A DNA stretch of 64,000 nucleotides. Source: Bradyrhizobium lablabi. Its GTDB lineage: Bacteria; Pseudomonadota; Alphaproteobacteria; Rhizobiales; Xanthobacteraceae. This document shows positions 9,233 through 17,131 of the stretch, in pieces. The DNA is taken from assembly GCF_018131005.1 (NCBI RefSeq), contig NZ_JAFCJK010000001.1, forward strand, positions 124,001 through 188,000. Reading direction: 5' to 3'. Numbering within the stretch: the stretch's first letter is position 1; each line of letters begins with the position of its first letter. Under the pieces are notes generated by a model, which saw nothing but the letters and a program-made list of their open reading frames with translations, did no database searches and was not told the origin of the DNA. A program made the translations under genes and the position numbers.

Positions 9233-9725
9233 CTATCCCACTATATGTATCTCGCCGAGGTCGGACGCATGCAGGCCCTGCAATGTGATCACCTCGCCGC
9301 CCGCCAAGTCCAACTCCAGACCCCCAACCGTGTCACTGAATCCAACCGTTCCCCAACCGGACAGCTGGAGCGTATCTTCCGTCAGATTGAAATCTTTGAT
9401 GACATCAACACCGGGGCCGTCTGACGTGGCAAAAGAGAAGGTATCGGAACCGGCGCCGCCAGTCAGCGTATCGTTTCCGGAGTTACCATACATCGTATCG
9501 TTCCCGTCTCCGCCATCCACGGTGTCGGCGCCTGTGCCGGCCCAGATCAAGTCGATGCCGGCATGTCGTCACCGTCGCCGCCGGAGAGAAAGTCGCTACC
9601 GTCGCCACCGTAGAGACCGTCAACGCCGGCCTCGCCATAGAGTGTGTCGTTACCGGCCTCTCCTTGCAGGATGTCGCTGCCGCCGCCGCCCCAGATATGG
9701 TCGTCGCCATTGCCGCCCCAGGCCG
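9233..9725 (-). pseudogene. C-terminal fragment of an RTX calcium-binding repeat protein, frameshifted
   Basis: Two minus-strand frames join into one RTX protein end. The upstream frame (about 9725 to 9547) holds nonapeptide repeats such as GGGGSDILQ, GEAGNDTLY and GGDGSDFLS. It hits a stop, and the next frame (from 9550 down to 9233) continues with [35 protein letters not shown] and the usual RTX C-terminal cap ([18 protein letters not shown]). A shift of one base near 9555-9560 would rejoin the frames. The N-terminal part is missing and replaced by a REP-like repeat. Intact relatives are secreted by type I systems; no such transporter is nearby. Confidence 0.85.
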
Positions 9726-9727
9726 CT

Positions 9728-9804
9728 GGGCTCCGGGGCGATGCGAAGCATCGTAACGCCAGATTCCGGATCTGGTGCTGACGCAGCATCCCGGAATGAC
9801 GGTG
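9728..9804. repeat. REP-like palindromic element
   Basis: Contains CTCCGGGGCGATGCGAAGCATCG, with the GATGC-GAA-GCATC hairpin, and ends with CATCCCGGAATGACG. The same end motif in opposite orientation (CGTCATTCCGGGGCGATG) occurs at 8680. The element abuts the point where the RTX repeat frame loses similarity. Confidence 0.65.
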
Positions 9805-9813
9805 CCTGACGCA

Positions 9814-10518
9814 TCAGTTCGCCTGCGCGGTGGCCGGTGGGGGCGGCGCCGGCTCGCCGAGATCGTAGGTCAGGTCGAGACCGGCATCGGCCAGCCTCAC
9901 CCGCACTTCCGCGGCGACATATTTGGCGTATTCCGATAACAGCAGGCGGAACGTCGCGCCACTCGTCCACCAGGGTTCATCGCGCCATTTGTCGCCGATG
10001 ACGGAAAATGGAATGAGCGTGACATCAGGCATCGCGTGTGACAGTTCCACGATCGCCCGCGGCATGTGGTAGTTCGATGTCACCACGATCAGCGACTTGA
10101 AGCCGCGCTCGCGCACCCAGCGCCGAGTCTGCGCCGCATTGCTCCGGGTGTTGACGGCGGAGTGATCGAGGTCGACGCAGCAGTTTATCAGCCGCTGGCT
10201 GTCCGGCAGCGAGCGGGAGATGTCGCTCGCGTCATTGGTCGGATGCACGCCCGAGATCAAGAGCCGCTTGCCATAGCCTGCCGACAGCAGTTCCATCGCA
10301 TCCGACACACGCGACGAGCCGCCGGTCAGCACCACGATCCCATCCGCATTGCGGGGCGGGCTGACCTCGACGCCGCGCAACTGCGAGAGAAAGCCGACGA
10401 AGCCGACCGCCGCGACGACGAAGGCAAGCGCCAGCGAGACCACGACTACCGCGCGCAGCCAGCCCCGGGGCGGCGCGGCACGCCGGTTCGGCGACGTATC
10501 GTCGGGCTGCAAACTCAT
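9814..10518 (-). CDS. DUF218 (SanA/ElyC/YdcF-type) membrane protein
   Basis: 234 residues from the ATG at 10518; the frame extends to a TTG at 10542, but the ATG follows a GGAAGGA and is preferred. One N-terminal membrane helix (LRAVVVVSLALAFVVAAVGFVGFL) is followed by the DUF218 domain with ADGIVVLTGGSSRVSDAMELL, RLLISGVHP, NTRSNAAQT and VVTSNYHMPRA. The family is linked in other bacteria to envelope integrity and peptidoglycan or ECA metabolism. The C-terminus is Pro-rich. Confidence 0.85.
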   Translation of the reverse strand: MSLQPDDTSPNRRAAPPRGWLRAVVVVSLALAFVVAAVGFVGFLSQLRGVEVSPPRNADGIVVLTGGSSRVSDAMELLSAGYGKRLLISGVHPTNDASDISRSLPDSQRLINCCVDLDHSAVNTRSNAAQTRRWVRERGFKSLIVVTSNYHMPRAIVELSHAMPDVTLIPFSVIGDKWRDEPWWTSGATFRLLLSEYAKYVAAEVRVRLADAGLDLTYDLGEPAPPPPATAQAN

Positions 10519-10552
10519 GTGATGCGACTGTCCTTCCCCCAAAACAAGTTTA

Positions 10553-10612
10553 AGAGCGATTTCGAGCGAAGTGGAGTCCGGTTTTGCGCGACAAATGCAA
10601 GCGTTTGCGCGG
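10553..10612. repeat. partial intergenic repeat
   Basis: AAGAGCGATTTCGAGCGAAGTGGA followed by a CCGGTTTTGCGCG block and GCAAGCGTTTGCGCGG. It resembles the far end of the repeat family at 1770-1851 (the part around CGCTCGGGAACGG) and ends two bases before the ftsX stop codon. Confidence 0.5.
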
Positions 10613-10614
10613 CG

Positions 10615-11586
10615 TCAATCGATATCGTCGAGGGTCGCGAACAGGGTGCGCCGCGACGCCCAGGCGGTGATCGCCGCGATCAAGAGCGCCTGCGCCGCGA
10701 GCGCCAGATAGCCTGACGGGCGCAGGGAAAATGTGCCGAGCAAGGCCGCGAACTGGTCGCCCACCGGCGTGCCGGAAAACCAGCCGGCGATCGATTCCGA
10801 AAACCCGAATGCCAGCATCGCGGCGCCGCCGCCGATCAACCCGCCTTCCAGGCCGAGCATGAGAAAATGCCGCAGGAAGCGGTTGGCGATGTAGCTGTCG
10901 CCGGCGCCGACGAAATGCAGCACCTCCACGATCGGGCGGTTTGCCGCCATCGCGCCCCGCGTCGCGAACGACACTGAGATGATGGTGGCGATGATCACCA
11001 GGATCAGGATGCCGATGCCGGCGAACACCGTGGCGCCGGACATCGAGCGCATGCGCTCGATCCAGGCGCGGTGATCGTCGACGCTTGCCGTCGGCGCTGC
11101 CTGCGTCACCCGCGCGCGGAAGGCGGCGAGATCGAGCGTCGTGCCGGGCTGCACCCGCGCGACGATCACGCGCGGCACCGGCAATTCCTCGATCGAAAGC
11201 CCGCTGCCGAGCCAGGGCTCGAGCAGCTTGGCCGACTCCTCCTTGCTGAACGGGCGGACCTGCACGATGCCGGGCTGCGCCCGCATCGCTTCCGCCGCGG
11301 CCTGCGCATCGCGATCGATGTCGCGGCCGGCCGAGGGCCGCACCTGGATGGTGATCTCGCTTGCGACTTCCGACTGCCATTCCGCCGCCGACGCGCTCAC
11401 CAGCAGCACCGTGCCGGTCGTTATCGAGGCGAGGAAGGTCATGATCGCGACCACCGCGACCAGCGCGCGCCCGGAGATCGAGGCGCGCGGCACAATCGGC
11501 GACATGTTGCGCGCCTGCGCCGGGACCTGCGGGCGTTCGCGCCCGAGATCCACCAGCGACACCTCGTCCTCGCCGCTCCTACTCAT
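10615..11586 (-). CDS. ftsX: cell division protein FtsX (ABC-type permease)
   Basis: 323 residues. A cytoplasmic N-terminus is followed by one membrane helix (ALVAVVAIMTFLASITTGTVLL), a periplasmic domain of about 130 residues with EITIQVRP and GIVQVRPFSKEESAKLLEPW, and three more helices toward the C-terminus, the standard FtsX topology. With FtsE it forms the divisome complex that controls periplasmic murein hydrolases. The start overlaps the ftsE stop by 8 bp, so translation is coupled. Confidence 0.92.
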   Translation of the reverse strand: MSRSGEDEVSLVDLGRERPQVPAQARNMSPIVPRASISGRALVAVVAIMTFLASITTGTVLLVSASAAEWQSEVASEITIQVRPSAGRDIDRDAQAAAEAMRAQPGIVQVRPFSKEESAKLLEPWLGSGLSIEELPVPRVIVARVQPGTTLDLAAFRARVTQAAPTASVDDHRAWIERMRSMSGATVFAGIGILILVIIATIISVSFATRGAMAANRPIVEVLHFVGAGDSYIANRFLRHFLMLGLEGGLIGGGAAMLAFGFSESIAGWFSGTPVGDQFAALLGTFSLRPSGYLALAAQALLIAAITAWASRRTLFATLDDID

Positions 11587-12238
11587 AGATATGCAGCCGT
11601 CCCTGATGCAGCACCAGCCGCCGCGCCTCGTACTGATCCATCAGCGTGATATCGTGGGTCGCGATGATGACGGCGGTGCCCGACTTGTTGAGTTCGATGA
11701 AGAGCCGCAGCAGCCGCCGCCCAAGCGTCGGATCGACGCTGCCGGTCGGCTCGTCCGCCAGCAGCAAATGCGGCCGCGAGATCACCGCGCGCGCGATCGC
11801 GGCGCGCTGCTTCTCGCCGCCCGACAGGATCGGCGGCAGCGCGTCCATACGCTCGCCGAGGCCGACCCATTTCAGGAGGTCGATCACCTCGCGGCGATAG
11901 CTCGATTCCTCGCGGCCCATCACGCGGAACGGCAGCGCCACGTTCTCATAGGTCGTCATGTGGTCGAGCAGGCGAAAATCCTGCAGCACGATGCCGATGC
12001 GCTTGCGCAGGTCGGCGACCTGATCCTTGCTGAGCAGGGAGACGTCGCGGCCGAACAGATTGACCAGCCCGCGGGTCGGGCGCAGCGACAGGAACAACAA
12101 CCGCAACAGCGAGGTCTTGCCCGCGCCCGACGGCCCGGTCAGGAATTGGAACGAGTGCGGCGGGATCGCAAAGGAGAGGTCGCGCAAAATCTCCGGGCCG
12201 AGCCCGTAGCGCAAACCGACATTTTCGAACCGAACCAA
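11579..12238 (-). CDS. ftsE: cell division ATP-binding protein FtsE
   Basis: 219 residues, a bare ABC ATPase: Walker A GPSGAGKTSLLRLL, signature LSGGEKQRAAIARA, Walker B LLLADEPTGSVDP, and the H-loop IIATHD. It starts MVRFENVGLRYG, as FtsE proteins do, and lies directly upstream of and overlapping ftsX. ATP binding and hydrolysis drive FtsX conformational changes at the septum. Confidence 0.95.
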   Translation of the reverse strand: MVRFENVGLRYGLGPEILRDLSFAIPPHSFQFLTGPSGAGKTSLLRLLFLSLRPTRGLVNLFGRDVSLLSKDQVADLRKRIGIVLQDFRLLDHMTTYENVALPFRVMGREESSYRREVIDLLKWVGLGERMDALPPILSGGEKQRAAIARAVISRPHLLLADEPTGSVDPTLGRRLLRLFIELNKSGTAVIIATHDITLMDQYEARRLVLHQGRLHIYE

Positions 12239-12407
12239 GCGCTAGCTCCGTCCGCGATGGGCCGCAGCCCAAACCCCCGCACCCCCGGCGCGCCGTCCGT
12301 TTGGCCGGCTGCGAACCGCACAAAAGGGTTGTGCTTCGGCCATGGTTTCCGATTCGTTAACAGTCGCTCTGTAGCATCCGGGCAAAGACAAGGTGGAGAT
12401 CGGCTCC

Positions 12408-13256
12408 ATGCACATCGTTTGCCCGCATTGTACAACATCTTACGCCATCAAGGCGGCCACTCTCGGCGAGGCCGGGCGGAGCGTCCGCTGCTGCCGCTGC
12501 AAGGAGGTCTGGCTGGCGCGGCCGGAGGATGCGATCGAGGCTGCGGCGGTGCCCGTGCTGGCGGCTGCCGGCGAGTCGGCCGATTGCGACCCCGCCGCCG
12601 AATGGGAGACGATGGCGCGCCACGAAGACGCCGAGCAGATCCCACTCGTCGAGAGCCCCTCCATCTCGGCCGATCTGCCCTCCGAGAGCGGCGGGTCGCC
12701 GGCGGTCACCCGGCAGGATGCCGAAGTCCAGAGCGCCGACCGGGCCAGGTCTCGCTTCAGGCTGCGGAAGCTATTTCGCCTGCCGTCCGTGCCGCGCATT
12801 CGCTTCATGCCCACTGTCGGCGCCCTGCCGACCGCCAGTGCCACGATGGGCGCGCTGATCATCGCGCTCGTGGTCTGGCGCAGCGATGTGGTGCACCTGC
12901 TGCCGCAGACCGCGTTATTCTACAGAATGGCCGGTCTCGACGTGAATCTGCGTGGACTGGCGTTCCGGGACGTCAGGATCACCAACGAGACGGTCGACGG
13001 CAAGCCGGTGCTGGTGATCGAGGGCGTGATCGTCGGCCAGACCCGCAAGGCGGTCGAACTGCCTCGGCTGCGCTTCTCGGTTCGCGACGCGCAGGGCGCT
13101 GAAATCTACGCCTGGAATGCCGTGCTGGAGCAGACAGTGCTCAATCCCGGCGAACGTGCCGTCTTCAAGTCGCGCCTCGCCTCGCCGCCGCCCGAAGGCC
13201 GCAATGTCGATGTACGCTTCTTCAACAAATCGGACCTCGCCGGCGGCCACGCCTGA
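12408..13256 (+). CDS. MJ0042-type zinc-ribbon membrane protein
   Basis: 282 residues from the ATG at 12408, which follows AGGTGGAG. The N-terminus MHIVCPHC ... VRCCRCKEVWLA is the MJ0042 zinc ribbon with two Cys pairs. A polar, acidic middle follows, then one membrane helix (ATMGALIIALVVWRS, about residue 145), and a C-terminal domain like DUF3426 (VNLRGLAFRDVRITNETVDGK, VIEGVIVGQTRKAVELPRLR). It is divergent from ftsE and upstream of the receiver gene. Its function is unknown; the layout suggests a cytoplasmic ribbon tied to a periplasmic domain. Confidence 0.8.
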   Translation: MHIVCPHCTTSYAIKAATLGEAGRSVRCCRCKEVWLARPEDAIEAAAVPVLAAAGESADCDPAAEWETMARHEDAEQIPLVESPSISADLPSESGGSPAVTRQDAEVQSADRARSRFRLRKLFRLPSVPRIRFMPTVGALPTASATMGALIIALVVWRSDVVHLLPQTALFYRMAGLDVNLRGLAFRDVRITNETVDGKPVLVIEGVIVGQTRKAVELPRLRFSVRDAQGAEIYAWNAVLEQTVLNPGERAVFKSRLASPPPEGRNVDVRFFNKSDLAGGHA

Positions 13257-13291
13257 AGCCGGCCTGAGCATCCCCGAACGAACCGAACGTT

Positions 13292-13669
13292 ATGCCGCGT
13301 GTCCTGATCGCCGACGATGAAGACTCCGTGCGCACGCTGGTGGCGCGCGCCATCGCCATGGACGGCCACGAGACCGTGACCGCCATTGACGGCGCCGAAG
13401 CGCTCGAAGTGCTCGCGCACGAACAGGGCGCGTTCGACCTGCTGCTCACCGACATCCAGATGCCTGTGATGGATGGCATCGCGCTCGCTCTCACCGCAGC
13501 GCGGGATTTCCCGGAACTGAAGATCCTGCTGATGACCGGCTTCGCCGATCAGCGCGAACGCGCCTCGGGCCTCAATGCCATCGTGCATGACGTGGTGACG
13601 AAGCCGTTCTCGGTGGCGGATATCCGCACCGCGGTTGCGGATGCGCTCACCGCGAGCAAGAACGGGTAA
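13292..13669 (+). CDS. single-domain response regulator, CpdR-like
   Basis: 125 residues made only of a receiver domain: acidic pocket ADDED, phosphoacceptor Asp in LLLTDIQMPVMDG, Thr in LLMTGFA, and Lys in VTKPFSVAD. The MTGFA and DGIxLA segments resemble CpdR, the ClpXP adaptor that governs CtrA turnover in alphaproteobacteria, but several positions differ, so CpdR-like is as far as I would go. It starts 35 bp after the zinc-ribbon gene. An rcdA gene lies elsewhere in this window. Confidence 0.75.
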   Translation: MPRVLIADDEDSVRTLVARAIAMDGHETVTAIDGAEALEVLAHEQGAFDLLLTDIQMPVMDGIALALTAARDFPELKILLMTGFADQRERASGLNAIVHDVVTKPFSVADIRTAVADALTASKNG

Positions 13670-13705
13670 TCCTCGAGGACGGCCTGAAGACACCGTTCGC
13701 CCCAC

Positions 13706-13812
13706 GCGCCACGCCCCGCGCATGCGGGGCATCCAGTACGCCGCGGCGTCTCGGCTCAATCACATCCGCCTCTGGAATACCCGGTCGCCCGGTCAAGCCG
13801 GGCGATGACGGC
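13706..13812. repeat. intergenic repeat with GC-rich hairpins
   Basis: Runs from GCCACGCCCCGCGCATGCGG through GGCATCCAGTACGCCGCGGC and CTCTGGAATACCCGG to CCGGGCGATGACGGC. The CCCGCGCATGCGGG core is a palindrome, and GCCCGGTCAAGCCGGGC forms a second hairpin. I recognise this arrangement as a common Bradyrhizobium and Rhodopseudomonas intergenic element. It fills the gap between the convergent receiver and TIGR02302 genes. Confidence 0.7.
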
Positions 13813-13830
13813 CTGAGCAGCCGTTGAAAC

Positions 13831-16491
13831 TCAATAATCCTTCAGGAGCCGCTCGATGTAGTCGAGCTCGATCTGGGGCCGCGACGGGTCGGCGAGACGG
13901 CGGCGCAGTTCCTCCAGGATCCGGCGCACACGCTGCACGTCGATCTCGCCGGGAATCTTCACGGTGAAATCGTCGCCGAATTCGCGGCCGTGCAAGGGAC
14001 GCCCAAGCGGGTCGGTCTGGTTGCCACCGCTCTGCTGGCGGCCGACGCGATTGCCGGGACCGTCGCCCATCTGGTCGCCGTCGCCCTGTTGCATGGCCTC
14101 CGCGAGGCTCTGGGCACCCTTGCGCAGCGCCTCCAGCGCGCGTCCCTGCGAATCGACGGCGCCATCGGCATTGCCCTCGCCGAGCCGGCCACTGGCATCA
14201 CCCATCGCGGAATCGGCCTGATCGAGGCCGTCCGCGCCGTCGTCGCCCTGGTCACCCTGCTGGCCTTGCTGACCCTGCTGGCCTTGTTGGCCCTGCTGAC
14301 CCTGCTGGCCACGTTGGCCTTTCTCACCGCGTTGGCCGGGTCCCATGCCGCGCTTGGCAAGCTCTTCCTGCAGTTTCTTCAGGCGGTCGCGCAGCCCCTC
14401 CTGATCCTGCTGCAGGTCGGACATCGACTGGTCGCCCTGCTTGCCGCGCATCCGGTCACGCCTGGAGTCCTGGCCCTGCTTGAAGGTCTTGTCGCGCAAT
14501 TGCTGCTGCTTGCGGATCATGTCGCCGAGCTCGTTGAGCGCCTGCTCCATGTCGTCGTCGCCGTTCTGGCCGGGCTGCGCCATTTGCAGGTTTTCCAGCA
14601 TCTGCTGCATCTGTTCGAGCAGTTGCCTGGCGGCATCCTTGTCGCCGGAGCGCGACAGCCGCTCCATGCGGTCGAGCATGTTCTTCAGATCCTGCTGGCT
14701 CAGCACCCGCGTATTCGGATCGAGCGGTCGGGCAAGCTGCTGCGGATTGTTGCGGAACTGCTCGGTGAGCTGGCGCAGGAAATTGTCCAGCGCCGCGCGC
14801 AGATTCTCGGTGAGCTTCTTGATCTCCTCGTCGCTCGCCCCGCGCTCGAGCGCCTGCTTGAGCGCGTCCTGCGCCGCGCGCAGCGCCTTGTCGACGTCGG
14901 TGATGTTGCCATCCTCGATGGTGACGGCGAGCGCCCAGAGGCTGGCGACGACCTCGCGCAACTGGTCGTCGGTGCGCGCCGCCTCGAGCTGTCGGCTCAC
15001 GCTGTGGAGACCGAGATAGTAACCGGCTTCCGGCGTGAACAACTCCGGCGCGATCATCAGCGCATCGAGCGCAGCGAACACCTGCGAGTTCTGGTTGGCA
15101 TCGAGCGCAAGGATGCGGCGCTGCTCGATCAGCGCGCGTGCCAGCGGCTTGGTGAACAGCCGCTCGGGCAGGTGCATGTTGAACGGTTCGCTCTTGCCCT
15201 CGTTGCCAGCCTCGTCCTTCGCGGTCAGCGTCAGCGTCACGTCGGCGCCGGCATAGGGGTCTTCGCTCAAATCCTTCACGGTCTGGCCGACGCCGTTGCG
15301 GGTGCGCGCATTGGGCAGCACCAGCGGGAACTGTGGCGGATCAAACAGCGGACGAGCTTGCGCGGCCTTGGCGCTGTCGCCTGCCGGATCCTTCGGTGTC
15401 TCGCTCGGGCGGGCCGCAAACTGCGCGCGCGCTTCGGTGACGCCGTAATCGTCCTCGAGCTTGTACGACATCTGGAGCGAGCCGCGTGCCTGCCGCTCCG
15501 GATTCTTGGCCAGCGCGATGCTCGGAGGCCGGTCCGGGGTCGCGGCGAACTTCCACACGGGCTGGCCGGCCGGTGCGCGGACATGCGCGGTACCGTCGCT
15601 CGCGATCTTGAAATGGCGTTCGTTGGTGCCCTTCGGCGCCTGCTCGGCGGCCGCGACCTCGGTGACGCCGCCGCCGACCACGACGTCGATTGTACCGCCG
15701 CTGGAGCGCACCAGGAGCGCACTGCCCGCGGGAACCGCCAGCGGTCCGGCGTCGGCCGCCGCGGCCTCCCGGTTCGCGTTGGACAGGATGATCGGCGGCT
15801 TGCCGGTGTAGTTCGGCGGCGTCACCCAGGCATCCACCCGGATGTTGGCCGGCGCCATGATGCCGTTCCAATCGAAGGCCGACGCGATGCGCAGGCCGCG
15901 CTCGTCGCCGGCCGCGACATAGGTCGCGACCATCATCACGATAACCAGCGCGCGCAACGCCCAGGGATCGTGGATCGAGAGTCGCGGCGAAGGCAGGCCG
16001 GCGCGGATGCGCTTGATCGAGGCCAGCGTGCGTTCGCGCTGGGCCTGCCACAACGCCCGTGCGAACGGATCCTTCGTGGCGAGCGTGTCGGCGAGCGCGG
16101 TGGCCGGGCGATGACGGATTCCGGTGCCGCGGTCGAGCCGGCTGAGGCCCTCCTCACGGGTCGGCCAGCGAAAGCGGACGATCGGCAATAGCGCCGCGAC
16201 CGCGCCAAGCGCGAACAGCGCAGCGCCGCCCACGCGTCCGGCAAACGGCAGCACCAGCCACAGTCCGGCCCATGATGCGACCAGGAACAGGCCGACGACC
16301 GTGAGGAACCGCGCCAGATGCGGCCAGGCCCGTTCCCACGCGATCGCGTATCTTGCCCGCTGCAGAGCCTGCGTCAGTCTCAGCCGCGCGATCGCATCGC
16401 CGTCGAGCGCAGGCCGTGACGAATTCTCGGACGGGTCGAAATTGGCGCCGCTCAAAAAAATCTCCGGGTTGCCGGTAGATGAGCCTAGCAC
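13831..16491 (-). CDS. TIGR02302 (DUF4175) family large membrane protein
   Basis: Up to 886 residues. Two or three membrane helices lie in the first 160 residues (FLTVVGLFLVASWAGLWLVL, AALFALGAVAALLPIV, ALRALVIVMMVATYVA), followed by a large soluble part with helical, Gln-rich segments. Around residues 690-760 is a Gly/Gln run (repeated GQQ) of collagen-like spacing, then Asp/Gly-rich sequence. The family is common in alphaproteobacteria with no established function. The 16491 start is a GTG without a good ribosome site; a TTG 12 codons downstream, beginning LSGANFDPSEN, has GGAG six bases before it and may be the true start. Confidence 0.8.
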   Translation of the reverse strand: MLGSSTGNPEIFLSGANFDPSENSSRPALDGDAIARLRLTQALQRARYAIAWERAWPHLARFLTVVGLFLVASWAGLWLVLPFAGRVGGAALFALGAVAALLPIVRFRWPTREEGLSRLDRGTGIRHRPATALADTLATKDPFARALWQAQRERTLASIKRIRAGLPSPRLSIHDPWALRALVIVMMVATYVAAGDERGLRIASAFDWNGIMAPANIRVDAWVTPPNYTGKPPIILSNANREAAAADAGPLAVPAGSALLVRSSGGTIDVVVGGGVTEVAAAEQAPKGTNERHFKIASDGTAHVRAPAGQPVWKFAATPDRPPSIALAKNPERQARGSLQMSYKLEDDYGVTEARAQFAARPSETPKDPAGDSAKAAQARPLFDPPQFPLVLPNARTRNGVGQTVKDLSEDPYAGADVTLTLTAKDEAGNEGKSEPFNMHLPERLFTKPLARALIEQRRILALDANQNSQVFAALDALMIAPELFTPEAGYYLGLHSVSRQLEAARTDDQLREVVASLWALAVTIEDGNITDVDKALRAAQDALKQALERGASDEEIKKLTENLRAALDNFLRQLTEQFRNNPQQLARPLDPNTRVLSQQDLKNMLDRMERLSRSGDKDAARQLLEQMQQMLENLQMAQPGQNGDDDMEQALNELGDMIRKQQQLRDKTFKQGQDSRRDRMRGKQGDQSMSDLQQDQEGLRDRLKKLQEELAKRGMGPGQRGEKGQRGQQGQQGQQGQQGQQGQQGDQGDDGADGLDQADSAMGDASGRLGEGNADGAVDSQGRALEALRKGAQSLAEAMQQGDGDQMGDGPGNRVGRQQSGGNQTDPLGRPLHGREFGDDFTVKIPGEIDVQRVRRILEELRRRLADPSRPQIELDYIERLLKDY

Positions 16492-16625
16492 GGTGGCGGC
16501 CGTGAGGCATCCGTTTCAGGACGTAACCCACACCGGGAAATACGCATAGCACGAAGGAGTGACTGCGACCTTTCGGCCCCGTAACGTGCCCCCCGAACCA
16601 TTACCTAAACACATGAGGAAAAATC

Positions 16626-17003
16626 ATGGACCAGAAGACGCATGACAAGGGGCTGGAAATCCGCAAAGCGGTGCTCGGGGAGGCCTATGTCAACAATGCC
16701 CTGAAGAACTCTGACAGCTTCAACAAGCCGTTCCAGGAACTCGTCACGGAGTATTGCTGGGGCGCCGTGTGGGGCCGTGAGGAACTGCCGCGCAAGACCC
16801 GCAGCATGCTCAACCTCGCCATGATCTCGATCCTGAACCGGCCGCACGAATTGAAGGCGCACATCAAGGGCGCGCTGACCAACGGCGTGAGCCGCGACGA
16901 AATCCGCGAGATATTCATGCAGGTTTCGATCTATGCCGGCATCCCCGCCGGCGTCGACAGCTTCCGCATCGCGCGCGAGGTGTTCGCCGAACTCGACAAG
17001 TGA
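16626..17003 (+). CDS. carboxymuconolactone decarboxylase family protein
   Basis: 125 residues, a full-length single CMD domain. It has YCWGAVWGREELPRKTRSML, AHIKGALTNGVSRDEIREIF and the helix QVSIYAGIPAGVDSFRIA. This pattern is close to PcaC, 4-carboxymuconolactone decarboxylase of the protocatechuate branch, but no other pca gene is nearby, so a PcaC role is uncertain. The ATG follows an AGGAAAA stretch. Confidence 0.82.
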   Translation: MDQKTHDKGLEIRKAVLGEAYVNNALKNSDSFNKPFQELVTEYCWGAVWGREELPRKTRSMLNLAMISILNRPHELKAHIKGALTNGVSRDEIREIFMQVSIYAGIPAGVDSFRIAREVFAELDK

Positions 17004-17029
17004 GGCGGCTCGCCAGCCGGCCAAAGCTA

Positions 17030-17110
17030 TCATTGCGAGCGCACCGACGTCATCCATAGTTCCGCAAGCTGGAACATGGACCGCTCCGGCGCTTCGCGTC
17101 TTGCAATGAC
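17030..17110. repeat. intergenic repeat with inverted ends
   Basis: Begins TCATTGCGAGCGC and ends GCGTCTTGCAATGACG, so its ends are inverted copies (CATTGC ... GCAATG) flanking a central CATGGACCGCTCC block. It separates two plus-strand genes and resembles frequent Bradyrhizobium REP-type units. Confidence 0.6.
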
Positions 17111-17131
17111 GAAATGGAAGGAAAACGGACC

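Noticed and set aside
12240..12400. Plus-strand reading through the ftsE/zinc-ribbon gap as part of a long 653-residue frame
   Set aside because: It is the antisense of ftsX and ftsE joined to a wrong frame of the zinc-ribbon gene, without motifs.
13990..16191. 733-residue plus-strand open frame
   Set aside because: It is antisense to the TIGR02302 gene. Its Leu/Ala-rich protein with no recognisable motif is what high-GC antisense frames give, and the minus-strand gene has clear family features.
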